A stretch of DNA of 64,000 bases from a virus, in IMG/VR virus record IMGVR_UViG_3300046168_000082, positions 19,537-83,536 of that record; one strand, given 5' to 3'. The notes below the pieces were generated by a model. It made no database searches. It worked only from the letters and a program-made list of their open reading frames with translations, and was not told the DNA's origin. This document shows positions 15,011 through 22,932 of the stretch, piece after piece (the stretch's first letter is position 1; the number at the start of each line of letters is the position of its first letter). A program made the position numbers and the translations under genes.

Positions 15011-15039
15011 TTGACAAATAACAAATAATATAGTAATAT
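15011..15039 (+). promoter_or_regulatory. Promoter of the putative non-coding RNA
   Basis: TTGACA 15011-15016, 17-nt spacer, TAATAT 15034-15039. Transcription should begin near 15046. No start codon or Shine-Dalgarno follows at a sensible distance. Confidence 0.7.
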
Positions 15040-15045
15040 ATAATA

Positions 15046-15457
15046 TATAAAATTGAGAAGGATAAACTCAAATAAATAAAATAATCCAAAATTTTTGTTC
15101 TTTTACATTTTAAATTTTGAGCATAGATCTCGCAAGCATTAAGTTGCTAAAAGCCAATTCTTGTAAGTCTCAATTCACTTTGGAAGGGCTTATAATCCTT
15201 CCTGTGGGTGACCGAATAAGCCTGTCGTGAGCGGGCTAAGGTATGCAGATCCCTGTGGTAGGGTTGGTAGAGTCCAATCGAATGAGCCAAATGACAACAC
15301 CAAGTCTAGTCTGTAGTTGGAAGTAGGTACACCATGAACTGATGTTCACGCCGAAAACTTGAGGGTATACAGTAGCCCCTCCCCACACAATTTTCTCTGA
15401 TATCCTCGACCCTCCTTGGTTCTCTCTTGCCCGCCACCTGAACCAAGGAGGGTTTTT
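15046..15457 (+). ncRNA. Putative structured non-coding RNA (~410 nt)
   Basis: A transcription unit with a consensus promoter upstream and a strong intrinsic terminator at its end, but no credible reading frame. From about 15120 the base composition rises to roughly half G+C in a very A+T-rich genome, the usual mark of structured RNA. Several local hairpins can be drawn: GGAAGG/CCTTCC near 15182-15202, GCCTG/CGGGC near 15221-15237, CCCT/AGGG near 15253-15265, CCAA-CTA/TAG-TTGG near 15301-15321, TGAAC/GTTCA near 15335-15348, and GAGGG/CCCTC near 15361-15381. It lacks recognisable tmRNA, RNase P, 6S or group I intron signatures. Confidence 0.6.
15410..15457 (+). terminator. Intrinsic terminator of the putative RNA gene
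   Basis: Perfect 13-bp stem CCCTCCTTGGTTC (15410-15422) with GAACCAAGGAGGG (15440-15452), 17-nt loop, T5 run. The next promoter's -35 box begins 3 nt later. Confidence 0.85.
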
Positions 15458-15459
15458 GT

Positions 15460-15488
15460 TTGACAGCTGCTTTTTTATTTATTATAGT
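15460..15488 (+). promoter_or_regulatory. Leaderless sigma70-type promoter
   Basis: TTGACA 15460-15465, 17-nt spacer, TATAGT 15483-15488, ATG at 15495 (7 nt downstream). Confidence 0.75.
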
Positions 15489-15494
15489 ATACTC

Positions 15495-15749
15495 ATGAAA
15501 ACATTAAAAGATATCTTATCAAACTACGGGTACATGAACAGCAATCAGCTTAAAGAAATAGCTGAGCACTTCCCTGCATTCAGGGTTGTCATTAAATGGG
15601 GCGGACTTCCCCGCGAGCGTCTTCCAGCCTGGGAGGCAATATCCAGGATTAAATCAGTGGAGACCCAAAACATCGATTACTGTAGAGAGGTGTTTATCTC
15701 AGGTACTGAATACAACGCACTCAAACAAGCTTTCAACATCGCCGACTAA
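15495..15749 (+). CDS. Hypothetical protein (84 aa)
   Basis: Start ATG 15495 is set by the leaderless promoter; an upstream in-frame TTG would place the promoter within the gene. Sequence MKTLKDILSNYGYMNSNQL with WGGLPRERLPAWEAISR in the middle. G+C is higher than in the flanking genes, suggesting acquisition. Family not recognised. Confidence 0.6.
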   Translation: MKTLKDILSNYGYMNSNQLKEIAEHFPAFRVVIKWGGLPRERLPAWEAISRIKSVETQNIDYCREVFISGTEYNALKQAFNIAD

Positions 15750-15773
15750 CAAACATTATTAACCAAAAAACAT

Positions 15774-15845
15774 ATGGAACCATTGCTAATATTAACATTG
15801 GCGATTACACTAGGAATAAAATTATTAGTAGAGGAAGTAATATAA
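15774..15845 (+). CDS. Possible 23-aa membrane peptide
   Basis: ATG 15774 to TAA 15843-15845 encodes a single hydrophobic helix (MEPLLILTLAITLGIKLLV) with an acidic end. No ribosome binding site; support is composition only. Confidence 0.25.
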   Translation: MEPLLILTLAITLGIKLLVEEVI

Positions 15846-15983
15846 TAATATACAGTATAATATATAACAAATAATAAAAATAAAAATTTAATCAAAATGG
15901 ACTAGTATAAATAATAAATAATCAAAATAAATAATAAAAAAATTTTAAATAAATAAATAATTTGATTATGATTACCTCCTTGG

Positions 15984-16011
15984 CCCCCACCGTAATTGGT
16001 GGGGGTTTTTT
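15984..16011 (+). terminator. Intrinsic terminator
   Basis: CCCCCACC (15984-15991), 6-nt loop, GGTGGGGG (15998-16005), then TTTTTT. It ends the 15495 unit after a ~140-bp A/T-rich trailer and lies just before the first long palindrome. Confidence 0.85.
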
Positions 16012-16031
16012 ATTGGTCAACTTTACGCTTT

Positions 16032-16105
16032 TGTAAGTCTTTGTTTATCAAGCACTTCTGAGATCGGCTGCCGCGCTAGCTAAGTCTTTGATATTCAATG
16101 AATTA
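16032..16105. repeat. Long palindromic repeat, copy A
   Basis: Left arm has TAAGTCTTTG and CAAGCACTT, core GGCTGCCGC, right arm TAAGTCTTTGATATTCAATG. Followed by a T-rich stretch and the TTGTGT-type promoter of the 16168 gene. Confidence 0.8.
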
Positions 16106-16132
16106 AAAAACTCAAATTAATTCACTTTTTTC

Positions 16133-16161
16133 TTGTGTTAAATTGTTTTTTATGCGATACT
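16133..16161 (+). promoter_or_regulatory. Leaderless promoter, accessory-region type
   Basis: TTTTTTC then TTGTGT 16133-16138, 17-nt spacer, GATACT 16156-16161, ATG at 16168. The TTTTTTCTTGYGT block is repeated before the 21978, 23261, 24260 and (minus) 25978 genes. Confidence 0.6.
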
Positions 16162-16167
16162 ATGTAT

Positions 16168-16284
16168 ATGAAAGCGAGAGACATAAAGATCAGAAAACCA
16201 ATTGTCTTCACTAAGTCAAGACCTCACAAGGTCAAGATTAAAACAATCCACAGAAAACTAAAACACAAGGAATTATTAGCATGA
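16168..16284 (+). CDS. Very basic small protein (38 aa)
   Basis: ATG 16168 is placed by the leaderless promoter; TGA 16282-16284 overlaps the next ATG. Of 38 residues, 14 are Lys/Arg and three are His (SRPHKVKIKTIHRKLKHK), so nucleic-acid binding is plausible but not shown. Confidence 0.55.
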   Translation: MKARDIKIRKPIVFTKSRPHKVKIKTIHRKLKHKELLA

Positions 16285-16508
16285 ATATTAACGAAGATTA
16301 TTTAAGTTCAGATTGCCCAAACGCAGATGAAGTAATGACTCAAGGCATGGGTTGGATTTGGAAACATTTCATTGAACCTAACGCAGATCAAATTACAGAA
16401 GAACAAGCAGAAATGCTTACAATGATTGGGATCAGTTTTAAAATGGTCGCAGAACAAGCAGATGCTTACGATCAAACTTTTGAAGAAAGCCCATATTTAA
16501 ACAATTAA
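16281..16508 (+). CDS. Small acidic hypothetical protein (75 aa)
   Basis: ATGA overlap with the preceding gene and AAGGA 13 nt upstream. Acidic helical sequence (MNINEDYLSSDCPNADEVM; ITEEQAEMLTMIGISFKM). No function known. Confidence 0.6.
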   Translation: MNINEDYLSSDCPNADEVMTQGMGWIWKHFIEPNADQITEEQAEMLTMIGISFKMVAEQADAYDQTFEESPYLNN

Positions 16509-16511
16509 CTC

Positions 16512-16540
16512 TTGACAAAAAACATTATAACTATTATATT
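16512..16540 (+). promoter_or_regulatory. Leaderless sigma70-type promoter
   Basis: TTGACA 16512-16517, 17-nt spacer, TATATT 16535-16540, ATG at 16547. Confidence 0.75.
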
Positions 16541-16546
16541 ACTATC

Positions 16547-17420
16547 ATGAATACAGAAGAAAACACCAATATCGCTCCTCGCAAATCCGTTAACTTGCAC
16601 ATTTGCGGAGGTAATCGTACAATCGTAGACTTTGACGAAGTTCAAGCTGTACCAACTCCAATGCCTACAATGCGCTACAAAACCAAACAAAAGAACAGGG
16701 GAATTTGCCGTTTCTCATCAGCCCATTGCTCATGACGAGCTTGTTGTTCGTACTAAAGATTCTCTTGTCAAGAGAGGGTTTACTATTCAAGACGAATTAC
16801 ATTCTCTCGCTAGAGATAACCAACATTACTTTGGTCTATTCTCTGTTGATCATCCTGATCGTGACGAATCAGATCGTGGTTGTGTCGTAGGAGTTCGCAA
16901 TTCTCATGACAAAACTTTTCCTGCAGGACTTTGCGCAGGTGATGCTCCATTTGTTTGCGATAATTTAATTTTCACAAACACTATTAAACTTGCTCGTAGA
17001 CATACTCGCAACATACTTAACGATCTTGATTTTATGATCAATCGTGCTTTGGGTAAATTGTTTGGCTTTTGGCATGGACAAGATGAAAGAATCAATGCTT
17101 ATAAAAATCATTCTATCGGGAATGTTCTTGCTCATGATTTAATCATCAAAGCAGTTCGTGCAGGGGCTTTACCTAAGTCAAAAATTCTTGATGTGGCAGA
17201 TCAATGGGAATCAAGTGATCATGTTGAATTTAAGGATCGCAATGTCAATTCTCTCTACAACGCTTTTACCGAAATCTACAAAGGTAACTTAGTTGCCTTG
17301 CCAAATCGTTCGGATGCACTTCATGCCGTTCTCGATAGCTATGTTGATTTTGACATCAATAGTCATGTCGAGAATACGCTTGATATGGAAGTCGTCGAAG
17401 GCGAATTGGTGGAAGTTTAA
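16547..17420 (+). CDS. DUF932-like protein, reading frame broken near 16695
   Basis: The promoter fixes the start at ATG 16547 (MNTEENTNIAPRKSVNLHIC). After about 50 residues this frame stops, while the +1 frame, open to 17420, continues with GEFAVSHQPIAHDELVVRT, LARDNQHYFGLFSV and later conserved blocks. The join resembles the DUF932 family (pattern 'H.PI.H.eLv', then 'YFGL'), present in phages and plasmids, function unknown. Removing one base near the GGGG at 16698-16701 restores one ~290-aa protein. Read alone, the downstream part would start at ATG 16632. Confidence 0.65.
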
Positions 17421-17441
17421 ATATTGCTTGCGTTATTGTTG

Positions 17442-17470
17442 AAGCCCCCTGAAAGGGGGGCTTTTTTTTT
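17442..17470 (+). terminator. Intrinsic terminator
   Basis: AGCCCCC and GGGGGCT arms around a short TGAAAG loop, followed by nine T. Ends the 16168-17420 unit; palindrome copy B follows within 20 bp. Confidence 0.85.
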
Positions 17471-17487
17471 GCGTTTGTTTATTGTTT

Positions 17488-17563
17488 CGTAAGTGCTTGT
17501 TCTTCAAGCACTTAGCGAGCGGGGCAGCCGAGCCACCGAAGTGGCTGGCTACCAATGACTTAC
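17488..17563. repeat. Long palindromic repeat, copy B
   Basis: CGTAAGTGCTTG and CAAGCACTTAG on the left, core GGCAGCC, right arm CAATGACTTAC. The centre carries an extra GCCACC/GGTGGC-like insertion. It lies between two convergent genes. Confidence 0.75.
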
Positions 17564-17571
17564 AAAGCTAC

Positions 17572-18012
17572 TTAGTTGACGCCAAAGTAGTGCTTGGCTT
17601 GTCTCCTGGGGATCCTTTTGTTGCATTTCCTCTCTAATGAATCAAGAGTGTACACAACATTTAGAAGTTTTCGCTCGATGTAGTCCTTTATGACTTTTCC
17701 CTCAACTCCCTTCTTTTTCAATTCAGAAAGAGAGATCATATCCTCTTCCTTGATTACCAAGCCAGGATTAAAGATCAACTCTCTGTGAGTAGTTTCAACA
17801 TGAAACATATGCTCAAGCCCCATAACTTTGATCAGATTCTCAATTTTGTCTTTCTGATCTATAGGAGCCCACCATTTTTGAGCTTTGCCATGCCAACTCA
17901 TGCCATTTGCCTTCCAGGCTGCCTTGTAGCCATATGTTTGACTAGAGCTTCCGTAGCAAGATACTACGATGGCGTTATGGTTGTTTATGTCGATTTGGGC
18001 TGATTTATCCAT
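17572..18012 (-). CDS. Hypothetical protein with DUF5710-like W-rich motif (146 aa)
   Basis: Minus strand; GAAAGGA precedes ATG 18012. Residues ~28-50 (YKAAWKANGMSWHGKAQKWW) fit the 'K..G..W....k.Wy.p' pattern of small DUF5710-like domains found in phage and plasmid proteins. The C-terminal half is helical and basic. It is convergent with the DUF932-like gene and divergent from the 18302 gene; the ~280-bp divergent spacer is the only unit junction here without a palindrome. Confidence 0.6.
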   Translation of the reverse strand: MDKSAQIDINNHNAIVVSCYGSSSQTYGYKAAWKANGMSWHGKAQKWWAPIDQKDKIENLIKVMGLEHMFHVETTHRELIFNPGLVIKEEDMISLSELKKKGVEGKVIKDYIERKLLNVVYTLDSLERKCNKRIPRRQAKHYFGVN

Positions 18013-18266
18013 GATATTTCCTTTCGGTTTATGGTTATTACTAAAACAATTTATTCTTTCTACCTTCTATAGTGACAACATTTCTAAGAAAGAAAAGAAA
18101 AAAATGCTGATTTTTGAAATTTTTTTCCATGTGTCTATATATAACTATGTGGAATTAGAACGCATCTGTGACAGAAAACCTGGTTTTCGCTTGATTTTGT
18201 ATAAAATTTAAACACATGCTAGATATTGCCTAACCTAAAGAAAAAGAAAAAAAATATTTTTTTTTC

Positions 18267-18295
18267 TTGCAGTAATTTTGAAATTGGCTTAGTAT
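18267..18295 (+). promoter_or_regulatory. Leaderless promoter
   Basis: A long T-run, then TTGCAG 18267-18272, 17-nt spacer, TAGTAT 18290-18295, ATG at 18302. Confidence 0.7.
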
Positions 18296-18301
18296 GTTTA
18301 C

Positions 18302-18715
18302 ATGATACTAAGAAACCAACAAGACCCACGATACACAATCAAAAAGAATCGACCTGTGTATGTCTACAAGAATCTCCACAAAGATTGCTGGAGCATCAAG
18401 CAACATGGATTAGTTAAAGCTCACATTCCAAAGGATCATGCTGTTGGATTATGGGATTGCTATTTTCATGTCGATGTTAAGGGCAGAGAAAAAGTTCTTC
18501 GTGAGAAGCGTAAGAATGTTCATGCTTTTGTTAAGGGTTACCTTCAAGACGCTGAGAATGTATCTCGCAATTCTCAAGTTATCACCAGGGAAGTCGAGGT
18601 GACATACAATCCTTACAAGTATGAGACTTTTGTAGAGAAAGATACCGAAAAGTTTGCATACTATGCAGACGAAGTATTATTAACACACAACAAAGTAACC
18701 GCTTATATGTCATGA
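18302..18715 (+). CDS. Conserved phage hypothetical protein (137 aa)
   Basis: Contains VYVYKNLHKDCWSIKQHG and REKRKNVHAFVKGYL, a combination found in a widespread uncharacterised family of phage and environmental proteins ('V..NLHK..wSv' plus 'kNVHAfv.G'). Start set by the leaderless promoter; the end overlaps the next gene by ATGA. Strand-rich, soluble, function unknown. Confidence 0.65.
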   Translation: MILRNQQDPRYTIKKNRPVYVYKNLHKDCWSIKQHGLVKAHIPKDHAVGLWDCYFHVDVKGREKVLREKRKNVHAFVKGYLQDAENVSRNSQVITREVEVTYNPYKYETFVEKDTEKFAYYADEVLLTHNKVTAYMS

Positions 18716-18915
18716 AAGAAGAATTAAAAGGAATTAAACACGCCATTGACGGACTCAGCGACGAGATGCTAGAGCATAGACGCTATGCAAACATGGACGA
18801 CCTTGTCAAGGTAATGAAGAACATTAACGATAATCTTGTTGCAATTAGTTTTGACTTAAAAGATTTAGTTGAAGCAAAAAAATTCGAAAATGAGTTGACA
18901 ACTGCACTCAGATAG
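18712..18915 (+). CDS. Small hypothetical protein (67 aa)
   Basis: Coupled to the previous gene by ATGA. Amphipathic helices (GIKHAIDGLSDEMLEHRRY; LVKVMKNINDNLVAISFDL), possibly a coiled coil. The unit ends at palindrome copy C, which starts at its stop codon. Confidence 0.6.
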   Translation: MKEELKGIKHAIDGLSDEMLEHRRYANMDDLVKVMKNINDNLVAISFDLKDLVEAKKFENELTTALR

Positions 18916-18989
18916 ATAAGCCCTTTACAGTCAACCACTTAGGTGGCTGGCTGCCGCGTCAGCTAAGTGCTTAACATCCAACGACTTAC
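18916..18989. repeat. Long palindromic repeat, copy C
   Basis: Left arm is degenerate (TAAGCCCTTTAC, CAACCACTTAGG), core GGCTGCCGCG, right arm CTAAGTGCTTAACATCCAAC and GACTTAC. The following AAAGCATTTTTATTTA is shared with copies E and F. Confidence 0.75.
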
Positions 18990-19050
18990 AAAAGCATTTT
19001 TATTTACTTTTTATTTGACAGAAGCTAAAAATTGACTTTAGTTTTATATT

Positions 19051-19227
19051 ATGCAAGAGACAATAGATGTAACACCAAAATGGTCAGCAATCATCCTTCC
19101 AATGATCGAGGTGCTGAAGAACCCAAAAGCAGAACCACAAGCTAAAAAGTTTGTTCAAGCTGAAATCCTTCGCTTGGCAAAGATTGCAGATGCAGCAAAA
19201 GAAAGGGTAAAAAATGACACAAAGTGA
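19051..19227 (+). CDS. Small hypothetical protein (58 aa)
   Basis: ATG 19051 follows TTGACA 19015-19020 and TAGTTT (18-nt spacer) and lies 7 nt after the -10 box. Sequence MQETIDVTPKWSAIILPMIE, then Lys/Ala-rich helix. It overlaps the next gene by 14 nt. No function known. Confidence 0.55.
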   Translation: MQETIDVTPKWSAIILPMIEVLKNPKAEPQAKKFVQAEILRLAKIADAAKERVKNDTK

Positions 19228-19438
19228 AATTAGAATAATGATATTAAACATCGTTAACGGAAACATTCGCTATGCGAATCCCGCAGATCCAATGAATGTC
19301 AAGAAAGCTGAAGACTTGGGTATTGATTACTTCACTACTCAATCAGCGGAAGAAGTCTTAGATGATATCATTACAGACTTGACAAGCTTGCAAGATGAGC
19401 TTAGGATAGAATCATCTTTTCAATCAGCACAACTATAA
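19214..19438 (+). CDS. Small hypothetical protein (74 aa)
   Basis: AAAGGG lies about 10 nt before ATG 19214. Contains MILNIVNGNIRYANPADPM and an acidic helical C-terminus. Function unknown. Confidence 0.55.
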   Translation: MTQSEIRIMILNIVNGNIRYANPADPMNVKKAEDLGIDYFTTQSAEEVLDDIITDLTSLQDELRIESSFQSAQL

Positions 19439-19460
19439 CACACAGGACACAAGGAGAAAA

Positions 19461-20454
19461 ATGACAACTATAGCACAATTACAAACCAAAAAAAGAAAAA
19501 GCAAGAAAACTACTTCTTTGCAAGTTAACCAAAGCAAAGTTACCGCAGAAAAACAATTCAACAAAATTTTTAAACAAAAAGAGTTTAAGCATTTTATCTA
19601 CGATTTTGGTGTCAAAGATTTACCTTTGCTCGATCATATGCTATCCGATCAAGTAAACAATCCCTCAAGAAATCGTGGCAAAGCAGATGACAACATCAAG
19701 AGATTATTTCGTTGTCTTCAAGCGGGTCAATGGTTTTTCGAGTCAATCGACATTCTCATCAATGAAAGAGGCGAGCTTCTTAATGGTCAACATACATTGG
19801 AGGCTATTAACCAACACCTTCTTGACGCAAAAAACACCAAGAGATGCTGTAGTGAAAGTTGGCTTCAAGTTAGGAGTTGATTCAAGAGCAATGCCTTATC
19901 TCGACACTCAAAAGAAAAGAAGTCCACATCAAAATCTTAGAATTAAACAAGGTGGTGTGGATATTAAACTTAATCGAGCACAAGAGTATATTGTATTAAC
20001 TGAAGGTAAAAATTTAGTACATGGTTCTCCTTTCGCTAAAGGTAAGATCGTAAACTTTTTTGAATACGATAGCGTTATTAAAAAGCATTCTAGTATGTTA
20101 AACAGAGTGTTTGGTAATCGAGTATTCTGCTCAGACTTTCCTCATATTGGCATCAGTTACCCTTTGTTCTGTGTTGCCAAAGAAGATGAAGAGCTTGCAA
20201 ACACTATTCTTGATGAGATTTGCGACATTCATAACGAAAGCAATCGAGGAGTCTCAAAATGGTATCCTTATGAGAAACAAATTCCTGTAGAGCACGAATT
20301 GATAGAAAAGTTTAGACAAGAAAAACATCTCAAAATGTCAGGAATGACAAGCAAGACGGGCAGAGATTGTTATCGTGCCGAAGAGTTTTATCCATTAGCA
20401 GTTAATTGGTTAGTTGAGAAGTGCGATCTTGATCGCAACATTTTTCCAAAATGA
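19461..20454 (+). CDS. ParB-like phage protein (NGQH motif), frame broken near 19834
   Basis: The N-terminal part (AAGGAG before ATG 19461) ends with ERGELLNGQHTLEAINQHL, the 'DGQHRL' block of a large uncharacterised family of ParB-like phage/actinobacterial proteins. That frame stops at 19880, but the +1 frame carries the expected continuation (VVKVGFKLGVDSRAMPYLDT, then KKRSPHQNL) to 20454. One surplus base, probably in the A6 run at 19829-19834, explains it; the intact protein would be about 330 aa. Role likely DNA-related regulation, unproven. Confidence 0.65.
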
Positions 20455-20779
20455 ATTATTACATAAAACAAGCAAACTCACTCGAAATGGCTTTTTACAT
20501 TGGTAAAACCAGGAAAAACCCCTTCACCCAAAGGGGTAATCCTACCAACAAGACAATCTGTCAATGGATCAAAGATTATGGTGAAATTGCATGGACACAC
20601 TTATGGTTATACCCGAATACGCATTGCACAATGAATACGGAGAAACTTATCTCATAAATTGTTTCAAAGAAAAATTTAGCAATTTAAAATTATTGAATGT
20701 AGCCACGCCACATTCGGGAGCAATTAATTACGATAAAAAATCTGAGTTAATTATTGACAAACTCAAGAAAATGCTTTAG
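20451..20779 (+). CDS. GIY-YIG-like protein, frame broken near 20590
   Basis: ATGA overlap with the preceding gene. The N-terminal frame has MNYYIKQ and FYIGKTRKNPF, resembling the GIY...YIG strand pair, then TICQWIKDYGEIA, and stops at 20657. The continuation lies in the -1 frame from ATG 20591 (MDTLMVIPEYALHNEYGETY), which supplies the helix with the family's catalytic-type Glu. A single missing base at about 20590 would join them into ~110 aa. GIY-YIG domains are nucleases in homing and repair enzymes; the match is partial. Confidence 0.5.
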
Positions 20780-20810
20780 TGTTTAACTAAATCACAACGA
20801 AAGGAAAATC

Positions 20811-21239
20811 ATGACAGCAGTATTAGACACACCCGAACAAATCGAAATGTTTCGCTACAAAACTCTTCTCAGAGGTTTAAGGCTTGAGACTTTAGGTATG
20901 CAAATGAGTCGAGGCAGATCTTGCTATTCTATCATCAAACAAGAGTTTGGTCTCAAAGGTAGCAAGCAAAAAGTTTTTGATCAATTTAAACTTATGTTAG
21001 AACAAGTAGAACGAAAGGGCAGTATAATGACAGCATCACAAGTAGAAGCGAGAGTAGAGAGTTGGAATTGGAACATGAATATCTTTGAGATTTATGATGA
21101 ACTTAGAGATGGGCATACGAGAAAACAACAAGAGGATTTACTTTCTTTTGCCTATCGTTACTTTAACAAAGATAAAATGATTTTAGAGCTTGCGTCTCAC
21201 TTCGGAGTCTATAACATAGAGGATAATGAAAATGAATAA
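20811..21239 (+). CDS. Conserved phage hypothetical protein (142 aa)
   Basis: AAAGGAAAA precedes ATG 20811, with a promoter in the end of the previous gene (TTGACA, TAGTGT). The first ~60 residues (LRLETLGMQMSRGRSCYSII, KQEFGLKGSK) resemble a small conserved phage/bacterial family of unknown function. The remaining ~75 residues may be a second domain; an internal ATG at 21027 could start it separately. Confidence 0.65.
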   Translation: MTAVLDTPEQIEMFRYKTLLRGLRLETLGMQMSRGRSCYSIIKQEFGLKGSKQKVFDQFKLMLEQVERKGSIMTASQVEARVESWNWNMNIFEIYDELRDGHTRKQQEDLLSFAYRYFNKDKMILELASHFGVYNIEDNENE

Positions 21240-21466
21240 TTACATAGAAGCAACCTGCATCGGCAGTCCGCTAGATTTACCTGAATACAACGAAGATACT
21301 GAGCAATACGAAGTTTTCTTCGAAGAAAATTACGACGAGTTTAAACCCGTACTTTGAGAGAGATATTATTTCTTATAGTTGCGAAGACGCTGAGGAAGCG
21401 ACTGAGATCTACAACTATTACAACCAAAATCCCGTACAAGAAGAACATGAAGAAATTGTTTCTTAA
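21232..21466 (+). CDS. Hypothetical protein with a CTT-TGA +1 shift site
   Basis: Frame 0 runs ATG 21232 to TGA 21355-21357 (41 aa: MNNYIEATCIGSPLDLPEYN...). The +1 frame continues uninterrupted to TAA 21464-21466 with similar acidic/aromatic composition (ERDIISYSCEDAEEATEIYN). The junction is CTT TGA G, the same slippery stop used for programmed +1 frameshifting in bacterial prfB, although no AGGGGG-type stimulator lies just upstream. Together ~77 aa. It overlaps both neighbours by 8-20 nt. Confidence 0.5.
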
Positions 21467-21680
21467 AATACTCCGTTGGTTTACTCCGATATATCAAATA
21501 GTATATCACACCAAAGACGGCAGAACAGAAATGTACACAATCACCCCGCCAAAACATGAAAATGAATTTGGCAACAAGCAAGAAGGCAAGTCAGTCGTTG
21601 GCTTCAGGTCCTTCTGCCTAAATCGTGGTGGTATTCGTTCATTTCGCTACAATCAAATAATCTCATTAAACAAAATTTAA
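21447..21680 (+). CDS. Conserved phage protein with GFRSF/RSFR motif (77 aa)
   Basis: Start ATG 21447 (MKKLFLKILRWFTPIYQIVY) overlaps the end of the shifted frame above. The blocks YHTKDGRTEMYTI and VVGFRSFCLNRGGIRSFRY match a strand-rich, WYL-like small protein seen in many phages ('GfraY..gkgvRsFr'). The basic N-terminal helix may be a membrane-proximal segment. Function unknown. Confidence 0.6.
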   Translation: MKKLFLKILRWFTPIYQIVYHTKDGRTEMYTITPPKHENEFGNKQEGKSVVGFRSFCLNRGGIRSFRYNQIISLNKI

Positions 21681-21682
21681 TC

Positions 21683-21835
21683 ATGAAGAAAAAAGTTAAA
21701 AATAAAGATTCACTACAAGATAGCTTAAGAAGATTCGGGCACATGCTCGCAATTAGAGAGAGAAGGGGCGACGGCATCAGAAGAGTACAAAGCAAAAGCA
21801 AGCTCTCACGAATCGATGTTAAGAAAGCTCTATAA
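21683..21835 (+). CDS. Small basic hypothetical protein (50 aa)
   Basis: ATG 21683 lies 2 nt after the previous stop, TAA 21833-21835. Lys/Arg-rich helix (MKKKVKNKDSLQDSLRRFGH). Last gene of the unit, ending 5 bp before palindrome copy D. Confidence 0.5.
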   Translation: MKKKVKNKDSLQDSLRRFGHMLAIRERRGDGIRRVQSKSKLSRIDVKKAL

Positions 21836-21840
21836 TCGAG

Positions 21841-21915
21841 CGTAAGTCCTTAACATCAGTCCACTTAGGTGGCTGGGCTGCCGCGCAGCATAAGTGCTTG
21901 ATATTCAATGAGTTA
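21841..21915. repeat. Long palindromic repeat, copy D
   Basis: CGTAAGTCCTTAACATC and CCACTTAGG on the left, core GGCTGCCGCG, right arm TAAGTGCTTGATATTCAATG. The flank TTTTAATTCACTTTTTTC is shared with copy A. Confidence 0.8.
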
Positions 21916-21942
21916 AAAATGTCATTTTAATTCACTTTTTTC

Positions 21943-21971
21943 TTGCGTCTGGTAGTCTTTTCTGCGATAGT
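21943..21971 (+). promoter_or_regulatory. Leaderless promoter, accessory-region type
   Basis: TTGCGT 21943-21948, 17-nt spacer, GATAGT 21966-21971, ATG at 21978. Confidence 0.65.
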
Positions 21972-21977
21972 GTAAGC

Positions 21978-22184
21978 ATGAAACGAATAGTAAAAATCCT
22001 AATGGAGCGTGACGGACTTTCCCTCGAAGACGCTACTCACCAAACCGCAACTTTTTTTAGAGAAATGTCTGAAGACATCGCAATGGGTGGTGACCCTTTC
22101 GAGTGGGAGCATTCGTTCACTAGTGAGTTTTCTCTAGAGCCAGATTTTTTTGAAGATCTTATTTTTTCGCTTGCAATTGCATAA
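21978..22184 (+). CDS. Small conserved acidic protein (68 aa)
   Basis: Pattern MERDGLSLEDA...EMSEDIAMGGDPFEWE...FSLEPDFFEDLI resembles a small conserved phage/bacterial protein with a C-terminal 'LEPDYl..L' motif. Acidic and helical; function unknown. Start defined by the leaderless promoter. Confidence 0.6.
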   Translation: MKRIVKILMERDGLSLEDATHQTATFFREMSEDIAMGGDPFEWEHSFTSEFSLEPDFFEDLIFSLAIA

Positions 22185-22199
22185 AAATTTGTTTAGTTT
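22171..22199 (+). promoter_or_regulatory. Leaderless promoter
   Basis: TTGCAA 22171-22176, 17-nt spacer, TAGTTT 22194-22199, ATG at 22206. The -35 box lies within the end of the preceding gene. Confidence 0.65.
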
Positions 22200-22205
22200 T
22201 ATATC

Positions 22206-22932
22206 ATGAATCTATTATCAAACCCATCTAAAATGCCTTGTTTAGGCTTTAACATTCCCGCTTTCAAGTATTGCCCAGCAGCTCAACTTATGGCAAAAGT
22301 CAAAGACAAAGCAAAAAAGTTTATTTGTGATGCTTGTTATGCTTGCAAAGGTTTTTATATGTTTGCCAATGTCAAACAAAGCTTGCAAGACAAAGCAAAT
22401 TTTGTCACCAAGTCTTTACATCGAGACAATGGGCAAACTTTTGTAAATGAGATATCCAAGCAAATTACTAAAAAGTATTTTGACAAGCAAGGCAACAAAA
22501 AAGTTTTAAAGAATGTCAACACAGATCTTTTTCGCGTTCATGATTCAGGAGATCTTTTTTCCCCAAAGTATATTGAGGCGTGGATTAAGATTTGCGAAAA
22601 CTTTCCTTCAATTCGCTTTTGGTTTCCAACTCGTGAGTGGGCAAGGGATAGTCAATTGCCTTCACTTCGCAAGCTTGCAAGTTTAAAGAATGTTTGCTTA
22701 AAACCAAGTGCTTTATATGTTGATGAACCCGCTCCACAAATCGATGGTCTAGATGCGGGAACTTCCGTCTATAGCTCAAAAGAGAAAGCCGAGCAAGATG
22801 GTCATTTTGTTTGCCCCGCAACTTATGTTAAGGGCGAAGACGGCAAGATTTTAGCAACTTGTAAAGCTCATAATTGCAACTTATGCTTTATCAAAGGGAT
22901 GCAAAAAAGGTATTGCATATTTAGCTCATTAA
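22206..22932 (+). CDS. Gp88-type phage protein, C-terminus frameshifted near 22905
   Basis: Sequence features of the phage 'gene product 88' family: CDACYACKGFYMFANV, FRVHDSGDLFSPKYIEAW, FWFPTREWARDSQLP and CKAHNCNLCF. The conserved Cys pairs suggest a metal or iron-sulfur site. The enzymatic role is unknown. Frame 0 runs to TAA 22941-22943 with an atypical end. The +1 frame after an A6 run at 22902-22907 gives GIAYLAH and stop at 22932, matching the family's usual '(V/I)a...H' ending. I therefore place the natural end at 22932. Confidence 0.7.

Noticed and set aside
15046-15457. tmRNA, RNase P RNA, 6S RNA or group I intron
   Set aside because: No tRNA-like ends or tag frame, no RNase P core strings, no single long bulged hairpin as in 6S, and no clear P/Q/R/S elements of group I introns.
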